A stretch of 64,000 nucleotides of DNA from Erwinia sp. SLM-02 (GTDB lineage Bacteria > Pseudomonadota > Gammaproteobacteria > Enterobacterales > Enterobacteriaceae). Positions 34,568 through 44,210 of the stretch are shown piece after piece (positions within the stretch are counted from its first letter, which is position 1; each line of letters begins with the position of its first letter). The stretch lies in contig NZ_JAQISN010000005.1 of assembly GCF_037450285.1 (NCBI RefSeq), forward strand, positions 62,001 to 126,000. Reading direction: 5' to 3'. The notes beneath the pieces are model-generated. The model ran no database searches, was not told the DNA's origin, and saw only the letters and a list, made by a program, of their open reading frames with translations. The position numbers were made by a program, and so were the translations under genes.

Positions 34568-35578
34568 ATGTCAGGACTTACCTCGCAGTTCGCCCGTCGT
34601 TGTCTGACTGGATTGCTCTGTACCGCGCTGCTGGCCAGCGCCGCGCAGGCCGCTCAGGAGAAAGTCTCCGTGCGCCTGAAATGGCTGGCGCAGGCGCAGT
34701 TTGCCGGCTTTTTCGTCGCCAAAGAAAAAGGCTTCTACGCGCAGCAGGGGCTGGATGTCACCATCAATCCCGGCGGCCCGAATATCAACGTGGAAACTTT
34801 AGTGGCGTCGGGTGCCGATACCTTCGGCCTGGCAGGTGGCATGGAAAGCGTACTGGCCGCGCGGGAGAAAGGCCTGCCGATTGTCGCGCTGGCGATGTCC
34901 CAGCAGCGCACGCCGTTCGTCTTTGTCACCTATGCGGATTCCGGCATCAACAGCTTTAAAGATTTTAAAGGCAAAAAAGTCTCGGTGTGGTTCACCGGCG
35001 TGCAGTATCCGCTACTGGCCTCGCTCGGTGCGGCGGGGCTGAAGAAGGAAGATATCACCCTGCTTCCGCAGTCGGTGTCGCTCAACCCGTTTATCGATAA
35101 GCAGGTCGATGTTGCCACCGTCACCCTTTACAACGAGTACAACACGCTGAAAGAGAAAGGCGTCACCAACCTCAAACTGATCTCACCCGATGACGTCGGG
35201 GTGACCACCCAGCAGGATGCGCTGATTACCTCAAAATCGATGGTGGAGAAAAAGCCGCAGCAGGTGCAGGCCTTCGTTAACGCCACGCTGGAAGGCTGGA
35301 AATATGCCCTCACCCACCGCGAAGAAACCATTGATATTCTGATGAAAACCAACCCGAGCCTCGACCGGAAACATCAGGTGGCGATGCTCGACTCCGTCGC
35401 CTCGCTGATGTACCCGCCGGGATCGCCGGGGCTGGGCAACGTCGATATGCCGAAAGCCGAGAAGATGATGAAGCTGCTGGTGGAGTACGGCGCGCTGAAA
35501 CAGCCGGTGGACGTCAACCAGACCTTCGACCTCAGCTTCTGGAATAACGTCCCGGCGCAGTACAAAACCCTTAACTGA
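34568..35578 (+). CDS. ABC importer substrate-binding protein, NMT1/THI5-like
   Basis: 336 residues from the ATG after AGAGGA; a frame starting 10 codons upstream is less likely. Signal peptide (CLTGLLCTALLASAAQA). The mature part opens with LKWLAQAQFAGFFVAKEKGF and GLDVTINPGGPN, the NMT1/THI5 signature seen in pyrimidine, taurine and riboflavin-type binding proteins. It delivers an N- or S-containing organic compound to the membrane complex encoded by the next three genes. The ligand is likely the starting compound of the whole locus. Confidence 0.88.
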   Translation: MSGLTSQFARRCLTGLLCTALLASAAQAAQEKVSVRLKWLAQAQFAGFFVAKEKGFYAQQGLDVTINPGGPNINVETLVASGADTFGLAGGMESVLAAREKGLPIVALAMSQQRTPFVFVTYADSGINSFKDFKGKKVSVWFTGVQYPLLASLGAAGLKKEDITLLPQSVSLNPFIDKQVDVATVTLYNEYNTLKEKGVTNLKLISPDDVGVTTQQDALITSKSMVEKKPQQVQAFVNATLEGWKYALTHREETIDILMKTNPSLDRKHQVAMLDSVASLMYPPGSPGLGNVDMPKAEKMMKLLVEYGALKQPVDVNQTFDLSFWNNVPAQYKTLN

Positions 35579-35598
35579 TCACCGTGCGGAGAAGCCTG

Positions 35599-36429
35599 AT
35601 GACCGTTGCACCAAAAAAACATCTGCCCCTGCTGCAGCTGGATAATTTATGGAAACGCTTTGGCGATGGGCAGCAACAGGTCATCGCCGTCTCCGGCGTC
35701 AACCTGACCGTCAATGAAGGTGAGTTTGTCACGCTGGTTGGCCCTTCCGGCTGCGGCAAGTCAACCCTGTTCAATATGATCGCCGGACTGCTCGACCCGG
35801 ACAGCGACGGGGCGATCCTGTTTAAAGGCCAGTCTCAGCGGGATGGCGAGCTGCTTGGCAAAGTGTCGTTTATGCCGCAGCGCGACCTGCTGCTGCCGTG
35901 GCGCACCATTATGGATAACGCCATTCTGGCGCTGGAGTGCGAAGGCGTGCCGCGCAAAGCGGCGCGCAAACGCGCCGAGGCGCTGTTCCCCAGCTTTGGT
36001 CTGAGCGGCTTTGAGCAGAGCTATCCGCACCAGCTTTCCGGCGGGATGCGCCAGCGCGTGGCATTAATGCGCACCTTCCTGTTTGAGCGCGATTTAATGC
36101 TGCTGGATGAGCCGTTCGGCGCTCTGGATGCGCTGACCCGCACGCTGATGCAGCGCTGGCTGCTGAAGCTGTGGGAGCAGCATCGCCGCACCGTGCTGTT
36201 TATCACTCACGACATTGATGAAGCGATCTTCCTCGGCAGCAAAGTTGTGGTGATGAGCGCGCGTCCCGGCACTATCAAATGCGTTGAGCAGATTGATCTG
36301 CCCCGCCCGCGCACCCCGGACATGCTGACCTCCGCCGAATTTATCGCCATCAAGAAACGTCTGCTGGAAGCCATTGAAGAAGAGAGCATGAAGTCGTTTC
36401 GCTTCACCGAGCATGAGGAACAGTCATGA
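35599..36429 (+). CDS. ABC importer ATP-binding protein (SsuB/TauB type)
   Basis: 276 residues from the ATG after GGAG. Walker A GPSGCGKST, Q-loop FMPQRDLLLPW, signature LSGGMRQR, Walker B LMLLDEP, His switch ITHDIDEA. Energises import with the two permeases that follow; its stop overlaps the first permease start (ATGA). Confidence 0.93.
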   Translation: MTVAPKKHLPLLQLDNLWKRFGDGQQQVIAVSGVNLTVNEGEFVTLVGPSGCGKSTLFNMIAGLLDPDSDGAILFKGQSQRDGELLGKVSFMPQRDLLLPWRTIMDNAILALECEGVPRKAARKRAEALFPSFGLSGFEQSYPHQLSGGMRQRVALMRTFLFERDLMLLDEPFGALDALTRTLMQRWLLKLWEQHRRTVLFITHDIDEAIFLGSKVVVMSARPGTIKCVEQIDLPRPRTPDMLTSAEFIAIKKRLLEAIEEESMKSFRFTEHEEQS

Positions 36430-37172
36430 TCAAACGCCTTCTGACCCATCCCCTGGTGGTCGCGGTGTTGCTGGTGCTGCTGTTCTGGCAGGGAAGCGTC
36501 ACGCTGTTTGCCATCAGCCCACGCTATCTGCCGTCGGTGCCGATGGTGATGGCGGATATCCGCGCGAACGTCGATCTGCTGCTGGCCAGTACCGGACGCA
36601 CCGGGCTGGAGACGCTGCTGGGTTTTGCGCTGGGCACCGCGTTTGGCGTGGCCTGCGGCATTCTGTTTTTCTACGTCAGCTGGATCGATCGCGCCTGGTT
36701 TCCGCTGTTTGTTATCTCGCAGACCGTGCCGGTGATTGCCTTTGGCGCGCTGGTGGTGATCTGGTTCGGCAACACGCTGTTTGCCAAGGTGATGATCGCC
36801 TTTTACCTGACATTTTTGCCGGTCACGCTGAACACCAAGCGCGGGCTGGAGATGGTGGATCCGCTGCATATCAGCCTGCTGCGCAGCTTCGGTGCCAGCG
36901 GCCTGAAGCGTTTTCTGGTGCTGCACTTCCCCGCCGCCGCCCCGTCGATTTTTGTGGCGCTGAAGCTGGGCATTTCCCTCAGCCTGGTCGGCGCGATTGT
37001 CGGCGAGTGGTTCGGTGACACGACGGGCCTGGGCGTGCTGCTGATCCAGTCGATGTACAACGAAGACGTGGTGAGGATGTGGACGCTGATTGTGATCTGC
37101 GGGCTGACCGGGGCGCTGCTGTACGGCGTGGTGGAGCGGCTGGAGAGAAAACTGGCCTGGTGGGGGAAATAA
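36426..37172 (+). CDS. ABC importer permease (SsuC/TauC type), first
   Basis: 248 residues, about six TMs, with the cytoplasmic EAA-type loop near LRSFGASGLKRFLVLHFPAA that docks to the ATPase. Nitrate/sulfonate/taurine-type permease. Unusually for this family, which normally uses one permease homodimer, a second distinct permease gene follows 2 bp later, indicating a heterodimer. Confidence 0.9.
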   Translation: MIKRLLTHPLVVAVLLVLLFWQGSVTLFAISPRYLPSVPMVMADIRANVDLLLASTGRTGLETLLGFALGTAFGVACGILFFYVSWIDRAWFPLFVISQTVPVIAFGALVVIWFGNTLFAKVMIAFYLTFLPVTLNTKRGLEMVDPLHISLLRSFGASGLKRFLVLHFPAAAPSIFVALKLGISLSLVGAIVGEWFGDTTGLGVLLIQSMYNEDVVRMWTLIVICGLTGALLYGVVERLERKLAWWGK

Positions 37173-37174
37173 CC

Positions 37175-37912
37175 GTGATACGCAAACTTCTGCCGCCGTT
37201 CTTCGGCGTACTCAGCCTGATTGTGCTGTGGGAAGGCAGCATCTGGCTGTTTAACATTCAGCCGTTTGTACTGCCGTCGCTGCACAGCATCGTGCTGGCA
37301 ATTATCAGCAGCGGCAGCAGCCTGTGGGTGTCAATGGGCTGGACGCTGGTGGAGGCGCTGAGCGGCTTTGCGCTAGGCCTGCTGGCCGGGCTGCTGCTGG
37401 CGGTGCTGATGACGATTTTTCGGTCGCTGGAAGCGATTCTGATGCCGCTGGCGGTGGCGATTAACTCGGTGCCGACCGTGGCCTGGATCCCGCTGGCGCT
37501 GATCTGGTTCGGCATGGGCGCGATGTCCAAAATCGTGCTGGTGGTGCTCGCCGTCAGCTTTGTCATTCTGGTCAACAGCCTGCACGGCCTGAAACAGGCC
37601 GACCCGCAGATGATCAATCTGATGCGCAGCTTCGGCGCCAGCCGCCTGACCATTATGCACAAATTGCAGCTGCCTGCCGCGCTGCCGAACATCGTCAGCG
37701 GCCTGCGCGTGGGGCTGGTGCGCAGCATCATCGTGGCGATTGTCGCCGAAATGCTCGGCGCGTATCAGGGCATAGGCTGGACCATTTTCCAGTCCACGCA
37801 GCAGGTGGATCTGCTGACCGTCTGGGCTGCCGTCGTCGTTTCTTCTCTGGTCAGTATCGCACTCTACGGCCTGCTGGCCTGGATCGATACAACCTTTATC
37901 TGGTGGAAATAA
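37175..37912 (+). CDS. ABC importer permease (SsuC/TauC type), second
   Basis: 245 residues from a GTG start after GGGGGAAA, 2 bp past the first permease; an internal upstream ATG inside that gene is rejected. About six TMs with the loop MRSFGASRLTIMHKLQLPAA. Pairs with the first permease to form the transmembrane channel. Confidence 0.88.
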   Translation: MIRKLLPPFFGVLSLIVLWEGSIWLFNIQPFVLPSLHSIVLAIISSGSSLWVSMGWTLVEALSGFALGLLAGLLLAVLMTIFRSLEAILMPLAVAINSVPTVAWIPLALIWFGMGAMSKIVLVVLAVSFVILVNSLHGLKQADPQMINLMRSFGASRLTIMHKLQLPAALPNIVSGLRVGLVRSIIVAIVAEMLGAYQGIGWTIFQSTQQVDLLTVWAAVVVSSLVSIALYGLLAWIDTTFIWWK

Positions 37913-37914
37913 TC

Positions 37915-38652
37915 ATGACTCAATCCGAACAGCAACTCCGCGTACAGCTTGCCGCCTGCTACCGGCTGATCGCGCATTTCAAGATGGACGATCTGATTTA
38001 TAACCATATTTCCGTGCGCCTGCCGGGGCCGGAACACCATTTTCTGATCAACCCCTACGGGCTGTTTTTCTCTGAGGTCACCGCCTCCAGCCTGATCAGG
38101 ATCGATCTGGAAGGCAACGCGCTGGAGCCGAGTGACTATGAGGTGAACCGCGCCGGATTCGTCATCCACAGCGCGATCCACGCGGCGCGGGAAGATGCCA
38201 TCTGCGTGCTGCACACCCATTCGGATGCCGCCACCGCCGTCTCGGCGTTGGAAGAAGGCCTGCAGCCGGTCAGCCAGTTTGCCATGCACTTCTGGAACCG
38301 CCTCGGCTATCACGCCTACGAGGGCGTGGCACTGGATACCGATGAGCGCGCGCGGCTGGTGCGCGACCTCGGCCCACATCAGGTGATGGTGCTGCGCAAT
38401 CACGGCATTCTCGCCGCCGGTCGTACCATTCCCGAAGCCTTTATGCTCGCTTACTACTTCGAACGCGCCGCGCGCATTCAGCTGATGGCTCAGGGCAGCG
38501 GCAGCCAGCTGCTGCTGCCGCCGGAGGCCGTTTCAGAGAAGGCCGCACGCCAGTTCAATCAATGTGAAGGGGATATCCGCCTGCGTGGTGAACGCGAGTG
38601 GCCCGCCTTTATCCGTCTGCTGGACAACCTTGACCCCAGCTATCGTCAGTAA
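37915..38652 (+). CDS. Class II aldolase/adducin-family protein
   Basis: 245 residues from the ATG after GGTGGAAA. Zinc ligands of the fold are present: LHTHSDAA (His-x-His) and RNHGILAAG, with NHISVRLPG near the N-terminus. The fold includes fuculose-phosphate aldolase, decarboxylases and epimerases; this subgroup is often annotated only as aldolase/adducin. In the operon it probably cleaves or decarboxylates an intermediate. Confidence 0.85.
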   Translation: MTQSEQQLRVQLAACYRLIAHFKMDDLIYNHISVRLPGPEHHFLINPYGLFFSEVTASSLIRIDLEGNALEPSDYEVNRAGFVIHSAIHAAREDAICVLHTHSDAATAVSALEEGLQPVSQFAMHFWNRLGYHAYEGVALDTDERARLVRDLGPHQVMVLRNHGILAAGRTIPEAFMLAYYFERAARIQLMAQGSGSQLLLPPEAVSEKAARQFNQCEGDIRLRGEREWPAFIRLLDNLDPSYRQ

Positions 38653-38670
38653 CGCCTGAGGAGATTAGTC

Positions 38671-39525
38671 ATGTTAGAACTTCGTCCGTTAACCGAACAT
38701 ATCGGCATGGAAGTGCTGAACGTTGATGCCACCCGCCCGATCGATGCTGCGACGTTTGTCGCCCTGCGCGATGCGCTGAACACCCACTCGGTGCTGCTCC
38801 TGCGCCAACAGCCGGTCAGCGAGTCGCAGCACGTGGCCTTTGCCCGCGAGTTTGGTGAGCTGCAGGTCCACGTGCTGAGCCAGTATCTGACCACGCCGTA
38901 TCCCGAGCTGTATGTGCTGTCCAACGTTAAGCAGGACGGCAAGGCGATCGGCAACCATAAAGAGGGCTGGAACTGGCACTCGGACTGGTCCTACTACGAT
39001 GTGCCCTGCTTCGGCTCGGTGCTGCATGCGGTGGAAGTGCCGCCGGTCGGCGCGGATACGCTGTTCTCCTCGATGTTTGCCGCCTATGACGCGCTGGATG
39101 AAGAAACCCAGCGCCTGATCCAACCGCTCAGCGCGGTGCATTCCTACTCCACCTACTACGCCAAAGCCTTCGCGGATCGTGAACCGCTGACCGAGGTGCA
39201 GAAAGCCGCCACCCCGGACGTGATCCACCCGCTGGTGCGTCGTCATCAGGAAACCGGCCGCCCGTCGCTGTTTGTCGGCCAGGACATTGTGAAAGAGATC
39301 GTCGGCCTGTCGCCGGCAGAGAGCGACGCGCTGCTGGCGCGCCTGAATGCCCACGCCGTCAGCGAGCAGTTTGTTTATCGCCACAAGTGGCAGGCGCACG
39401 ATCTGCTGATCTGGGACAACCGCTGTACCATGCACCAGGCGACGCCGTATGACGACGTCGCCTACCGCCGCGTGATGCATCGCGCCACAGTGAAGGGCAG
39501 CGAACGACCGCAGGCGCTGGTGTAA
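38671..39525 (+). CDS. TauD/TfdA-family Fe(II)/2-oxoglutarate dioxygenase
   Basis: 284 residues with GAGGAG ribosome site. The facial triad is visible: WHSDWSYYD gives His103 and Asp105, and CTMHQATPYD gives His255; RRVMHRATVKG supplies the 2-oxoglutarate-binding Arg. Family members hydroxylate taurine, sulfonates, aryloxyacetates or carnitine precursors, often releasing a leaving group. Next to an importer and an amidase it may perform the first oxidative attack on the imported compound. Confidence 0.9.
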   Translation: MLELRPLTEHIGMEVLNVDATRPIDAATFVALRDALNTHSVLLLRQQPVSESQHVAFAREFGELQVHVLSQYLTTPYPELYVLSNVKQDGKAIGNHKEGWNWHSDWSYYDVPCFGSVLHAVEVPPVGADTLFSSMFAAYDALDEETQRLIQPLSAVHSYSTYYAKAFADREPLTEVQKAATPDVIHPLVRRHQETGRPSLFVGQDIVKEIVGLSPAESDALLARLNAHAVSEQFVYRHKWQAHDLLIWDNRCTMHQATPYDDVAYRRVMHRATVKGSERPQALV

Positions 39526-39529
39526 GCCC

Positions 39530-40837
39530 ATGGCCGCTTCCGCCGAACGACTGCACCGGGCGCTGTTACAGGCATTTAAACAGCGCCACCTGAACAGCCT
39601 GAGCTGGCTGGCTGCGGAACCGGCGCTGGCAGCGGCGGCGGCAGGTAGCGACGGTATGGACGCCCCGCTGGCCGGTTTTCCGCTGGTGGTGAAAGACAAT
39701 ATCGATGTCGCCGGGATGCCGACCAGCATCGGCACTTCGCTACTGGCAGAGGAACCGGTCAGCCACAGTGCGGAGCTGGTCACCCGCCTGCAGCGGGCCG
39801 GGGCGATTATTATTGGTAAAGCCAGCATGCACGAGCTGGCGTCCGGCACCAGTGGGCTGAACGCCGCCCGGGGCGATGTGCTGCATCCCTTCCTGCCGGG
39901 CCGCGTGGTGGGCGGTTCCTCCAGCGGGAGCGCCGCCGCCGTGGCGGCCGGGATTGTTCCGGCCAGCATCGGCACCGACACCGGCGCATCGGTGCGGCTT
40001 CCGGCCTCTTTCTGCGGGCTGATTGGCTTTCGCCCTTCGCTCGCGCGCTATCCGCAGCAGGGGATCGCCCCCATTTCCCCCAGCCGGGACACCGCCGGCA
40101 TTCTCGCCCGGCGTATGGACGACGTGCTGGCGCTGGATGCTGCCATTAGCGGTGACTCCGCCCTGCCCGCCGTTGCGCTGGCCAATCTGCGGCTGGGCGT
40201 CCCCCGTGCGCATTTCTGGCACGGCTGTGAACCTGCCGTTGCGGCGGCGGCGGAAATGGTGCTGCAACGCTTAGGCGATAGCGGCGTCACGCTGATTGAG
40301 GTGGACATTGAACAGGCCGGAGAGCTGGCGGTACAGGCCGGATACCCGATTGCCTCGTTTGAGCTGCTGCGCGATCTCCCGCGCTATCTGCAACAGCGCG
40401 GCAGCCGCTACAGCTTTGAGCAGCTGAAAATGGCCGTCGCCAGCCCGGACGTGCGGGCGCTGATGGCCGATGCGGCAACCATCGGCCCCGAACGCTATCA
40501 GGAGGCGCTTAACCACTGGAAGCCGCTGTTGGTTGCCCGCTATCGGGCTGTTTTTCAGCAGCATCGGTTAGACGGACTGGTGTTTCCGACGGTGCCGCTG
40601 TTGCCGCCATCAATTGCGCAGGCCAATTCGCTGTTCCGCCAGCTGATTGCCAACTGCGAACCGGCCACGGTGGTGGGGCTGCCCTGCATCAGCCTGCCGC
40701 TGGCGCAGACGCCTGACGGAATTCCGGTGGGGATGGAGTTTCAGTTTGCGGCCGGGGAGGATCGCCGCCTGCTGGCTGCAGCGACCCTGCTGATGGCGCA
40801 GATACAGGTGCCAGCTCGCGCTGGAGAGCAGAAGTGA
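39530..40837 (+). CDS. Amidase-signature hydrolase (AtzF/GatA type)
   Basis: 435 residues. Ser-cisSer-Lys triad: VVKDNIDV (Lys55), GGSSSGS (128-134), and GTDTGASVRLP with nucleophile Ser154. It most resembles the amidase half of AtzF/allophanate hydrolase-like enzymes without the C-terminal domain. It would release ammonia from an amide. Last gene of the rightward arm, followed by a strong terminator. Confidence 0.88.
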   Translation: MAASAERLHRALLQAFKQRHLNSLSWLAAEPALAAAAAGSDGMDAPLAGFPLVVKDNIDVAGMPTSIGTSLLAEEPVSHSAELVTRLQRAGAIIIGKASMHELASGTSGLNAARGDVLHPFLPGRVVGGSSSGSAAAVAAGIVPASIGTDTGASVRLPASFCGLIGFRPSLARYPQQGIAPISPSRDTAGILARRMDDVLALDAAISGDSALPAVALANLRLGVPRAHFWHGCEPAVAAAAEMVLQRLGDSGVTLIEVDIEQAGELAVQAGYPIASFELLRDLPRYLQQRGSRYSFEQLKMAVASPDVRALMADAATIGPERYQEALNHWKPLLVARYRAVFQQHRLDGLVFPTVPLLPPSIAQANSLFRQLIANCEPATVVGLPCISLPLAQTPDGIPVGMEFQFAAGEDRRLLAAATLLMAQIQVPARAGEQK

Positions 40838-40840
40838 TGC

Positions 40841-40875
40841 GTCACCCCCTTCTTTCCAAAGGGGGTGACCTTTTT
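40841..40875 (+). terminator. Rho-independent terminator of the rightward operon
   Basis: GTCACCCCCTT / AAGGGGGTGAC, an 11-bp stem with a 7-nt loop followed by CTTTTT, 3 bp past the amidase stop. It also separates this operon from the convergent fumarase gene. Confidence 0.9.
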
Positions 40876-40881
40876 ACGCCA

Positions 40882-42525
40882 TTATTTCACGCAGTTGTCG
40901 CACTGATTGTGGATCTGCTGGAAGAAGTCGTTGCCTTTGTCATCGACCAGAATAAAGGCCGGGAAGTTTTCCACTTCGATTTTCCAGATAGCCTCCATAC
41001 CCAGTTCCGGATATTCAATGCACTCCAGGCTTTTGATGCTCTGCTGCGCCAGCACCGCGGCCGGGCCGCCGATGCTGCCGAGGTAGAAGCCACCGTGTTT
41101 CTGACAGGCATCCGTCACCTGCTGGCTGCGGTTGCCCTTCGCCAGCATGATCATACTGCCGCCGTTGGCCTGCAGCTGATCGACGTAGGAGTCCATGCGG
41201 CCGGCGGTGGTCGGCCCCAGCGAGCCGGAAGCATAGCCCTCCGGCGTTTTCGCCGGTCCGGCGTAGTACACCGGGTGATCCTTGATGTACTGCGGCAGGC
41301 CTTCGCCGTTATCAATCCGCTCTTTCAGTTTGGCGTGGGCGATATCGCGCCCGACGATGATGGTGCCGCTGAGTGACAGACGGGTCGATACCGGGTATTC
41401 AGACAGCTGGGCCAGAATCTCCTTCATTGGCCGGTTCAGATCCACCTGTACCACGTCGCCCTCGCCCTGCTGGCGCAGTTCCTCCGGAATATACTGACCC
41501 GGATTCTGCTCCATCTTCTCAATCCAGATGCCGTCGCGGTTGATTTTCGCCTTGATGTTACGGTCGGCGGAGCAGGACACCGCCATCGCCAGCGGGCAGG
41601 ATGCGCCGTGGCGCGGCAGGCGGATCACGCGGATATCGTGGGCGAAGTATTTACCGCCAAACTGCGCGCCCAGCCCCAGCTGCTGAGCCGCCAGCAGCAG
41701 CTCCTGCTCCAGCTCTACGTCACGGAATGCCTGACCGTGCTCGTTGCCTTCGGTAGGCAGCTGGTCGTAGTAGTGGGTCGAGGCCAGCTTCACGGTTTTC
41801 AGCGTGCTGTCAGCAGACGTTCCGCCGATAACAAAGGCAATATGGTACGGCGGGCAGGCGGCGGTGCCCAGGCTGCGCATTTTCTCGGTGAGAAACGCTT
41901 TCAGCTTGCCGGGGGTCAGCAGCGCTTTGGTTTCCTGGTAGAGATAGGTTTTGTTGGCCGAGCCGCCGCCTTTCGCCATACACAGGAACTTATATTCGTC
42001 GCCGTCAACGCTGTAGAGGTCGATCTGCGCGGGCAGGTTAGTGCCGGTGTTCACCTCGCGGTACATATCCAGCGCGGCATTCTGCGAATAGCGCAGGTTG
42101 TCTTCGGTGTAGGTGTTGTAGACCCCTTTCGCCAGCGCGGCCTCATCACCGCCGCCGGTCCACACGCGCTGCCCTTTTTTGCCCATAATAATCGCCGTAC
42201 CGGTATCCTGGCAGGTCGGCAGAATACCCTTGGCGGCAATCTCAGAGTTGCGCAGAAACTGCAGCGCTACGTAGCGGTCATTCTGGCTGGCTTCCGGATC
42301 GGTCAGCATCGCGGCCACCTGGCGCTGGTGCGCCGGGCGCAGCATAAAGGAGGCGTCGTGGAACGCGTGCTGCGCCAGCAGCGTCAATGCCTCAGGTTCG
42401 ACTTTTAAAATCGACTGCCCGTCGAATTCACTGACGGAAACGTGATCGCGGGTAAGCAGATAGTATTCGGTATCCTCTTTGGCAAGAGGAAACGGGGTCT
42501 GATAATGGAACGGTTTTTTCGACAT
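40882..42525 (-). CDS. fumA: Class I fumarate hydratase (4Fe-4S, FumA/FumB type)
   Basis: 547 residues, the normal length. Iron-sulfur cysteines in LPTCQDTGT, AACPPYH and ASCPLAM; N-terminal alpha and C-terminal beta domains both complete (SGTIIVGRDIAHAKLKER, GGPAAVL). It interconverts malate and fumarate and is oxygen sensitive. It lies downstream of the dicarboxylate exchanger on the same strand and opposite a fumarate reductase, so it probably supplies fumarate from imported malate (FumB-like role) during oxygen limitation. FumA and FumB cannot be told apart here. Confidence 0.93.
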   Translation of the reverse strand: MSKKPFHYQTPFPLAKEDTEYYLLTRDHVSVSEFDGQSILKVEPEALTLLAQHAFHDASFMLRPAHQRQVAAMLTDPEASQNDRYVALQFLRNSEIAAKGILPTCQDTGTAIIMGKKGQRVWTGGGDEAALAKGVYNTYTEDNLRYSQNAALDMYREVNTGTNLPAQIDLYSVDGDEYKFLCMAKGGGSANKTYLYQETKALLTPGKLKAFLTEKMRSLGTAACPPYHIAFVIGGTSADSTLKTVKLASTHYYDQLPTEGNEHGQAFRDVELEQELLLAAQQLGLGAQFGGKYFAHDIRVIRLPRHGASCPLAMAVSCSADRNIKAKINRDGIWIEKMEQNPGQYIPEELRQQGEGDVVQVDLNRPMKEILAQLSEYPVSTRLSLSGTIIVGRDIAHAKLKERIDNGEGLPQYIKDHPVYYAGPAKTPEGYASGSLGPTTAGRMDSYVDQLQANGGSMIMLAKGNRSQQVTDACQKHGGFYLGSIGGPAAVLAQQSIKSLECIEYPELGMEAIWKIEVENFPAFILVDDKGNDFFQQIHNQCDNCVK

Positions 42526-42613
42526 TTTGCTCTCACTTAATCATAAGTAGCCGCGCAACATCGCTGCACCACCGGCAACGTCACTGGCGATATTTCATTA
42601 TGGTTTTTATCTG

Positions 42614-42640
42614 GCCGGCCCGGGGAGAAGCGGGGCCGGC
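42614..42640. other. GC-rich hairpin between exchanger and fumarase genes
   Basis: GCCGGCCC / GGGCCGGC stem with an 11-nt loop in the 173-bp gap. There is no T-run on the minus strand, so rather than a full terminator it may be an mRNA-stability element or attenuator that sets the ratio of the two genes. Confidence 0.5.
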
Positions 42641-42698
42641 AGGTTTACTGAGAATGTTATAGGGAGTTGCGGAGAATAACCATGATTTCAGTGGCAGA

Positions 42699-44210
42699 TC
42701 AGAACATCATTACCATCCACGGATAGCCGATCAGCATCAGCGCACACAGGAAGAACAGCCCGAAAATGGTGCCCATGCGCCAGTAGTCTTTGGTGGGCAG
42801 ATAGCCGCTGCCGTAATAAATCGGGCTGGGGCCGGTGCCGTAAGGGGTGATAATGCCCATCACGCCCAGTGAGGTACACATCATCAGACAGAACACCGGC
42901 ATATTGATCCCCGGGATTGCCGCGGCAATGGTCAGCATGGCCGGCAGCAGCGCGGTGGTGTGCGCGGTGGTGCTGGCAAACAGGTAGTGAAGCAGGTAGA
43001 AGGCGATCATCAGCACCACCGCCGAGACCTGCGGATCGTAGCCCTGAAGCAGCAGCCCGCCCTGCTTGCCCAGCCAGGCAATAAAGCCGACGCGCGCCAG
43101 GCCATCGGCCAGCGCCACCAGCGTGGCAAACCAGGCGAAGGTGTTCCAGGCCGGTTTATTACTGGTGATATCATTCCAGTTCAGCACCCCGGTCCACAGC
43201 ATCAGCACCACCACCAGCAGCGCGGCCATTGCCGGTTCAATCCAGGCCGTGGCGAAGATCCACATCAGCAGCGCGGACACGACAAACACCAGCAGCAGGA
43301 TTTCATTGCGCGACAGCTTGCCGAGCTTCTCCAGTTCGCTGGTAGCCCAGCGCGGCACTTCGTCGTTGAACTTCACCTCCGGCGGATAGAGCCAGTAGGC
43401 CATCAGCGGCATGGTCAGCAGCAGCAGCACGCCCAGCGGCAGGAAGGCCAGGAACCACATACCCCAGGAGATTTCAAAGCCGATAACGCTTTTAACCAGC
43501 GCCAGCGCCAGCAGATTCGGGGCCAGCGCGGACAGGAACATTGAGCTGGTGATACAGGCGGCGGTGATGGCCACCCACATCAGGTAAGAGCCGATCTTAC
43601 GCGCGCTGGGGTCGTTGGGTTTGGAGCCGTACAGCGGCGGCAGGTTGGCGATAATCGGATAAATGGTTCCGCCGCTGCGCGCGGTGTTGGACGGCGTAAA
43701 GGGCGCCAGCAGCAGATCGGCGAAGGTGATGGCGTAGCCCAGCGTCAGACTGCGGCGGCCCAGATATTTTACCAGGATCAGCGCCAGCCGACGGCCAAAC
43801 TGCGTTTTGTCATAGCCTGCGGCAAACATAAATGCGCCAAAAATAAGCCACACGGTGGAGTTGCCGAAGCCGCTGACCGCCCACTTAAACGCCTGCGTCG
43901 CGGTTTTAAAATTCGGGTCGGCCAGTTCCGCCGGGCTGAACAGCACCCACGGGCTGAAGAGCGCGATCGCCACCACGCCGGTCAGTCCTATTACTGCCCC
44001 GGGCAGCGGTTCGAAAATCAGGCCGACAATCACCCCAACGAAAATGGCGAAGAAGTGCCATGCGTATGGCTCCAGCCCCTGAGGCACCGGCACCAGTAAC
44101 AGCAGTACCGCCACGAGAACAGGCAGGAACATCATAATCAGACGTTTTTTTTGTCCCGTAGCGGCCGGAGGGGCGGCGACGGTTTCACTAACCGAAGATG
44201 TCTGTTTCAT
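42699..44210 (-). CDS. DASS-family dicarboxylate antiporter (CitT/TtdT-like)
   Basis: 503 residues, about 12-14 TMs. Family signatures PSNTARSGGTIYPI and ASTTAHTTALLPAM are intact, as is the TPYGTGPSPIYYGSGY end. CitT/TtdT-type proteins exchange citrate, tartrate or malate for succinate. With fumarase downstream and fumarate reductase divergent, it most likely brings in malate or fumarate and exports succinate. Confidence 0.9.
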   Translation of the reverse strand: MKQTSSVSETVAAPPAATGQKKRLIMMFLPVLVAVLLLLVPVPQGLEPYAWHFFAIFVGVIVGLIFEPLPGAVIGLTGVVAIALFSPWVLFSPAELADPNFKTATQAFKWAVSGFGNSTVWLIFGAFMFAAGYDKTQFGRRLALILVKYLGRRSLTLGYAITFADLLLAPFTPSNTARSGGTIYPIIANLPPLYGSKPNDPSARKIGSYLMWVAITAACITSSMFLSALAPNLLALALVKSVIGFEISWGMWFLAFLPLGVLLLLTMPLMAYWLYPPEVKFNDEVPRWATSELEKLGKLSRNEILLLVFVVSALLMWIFATAWIEPAMAALLVVVLMLWTGVLNWNDITSNKPAWNTFAWFATLVALADGLARVGFIAWLGKQGGLLLQGYDPQVSAVVLMIAFYLLHYLFASTTAHTTALLPAMLTIAAAIPGINMPVFCLMMCTSLGVMGIITPYGTGPSPIYYGSGYLPTKDYWRMGTIFGLFFLCALMLIGYPWMVMMF

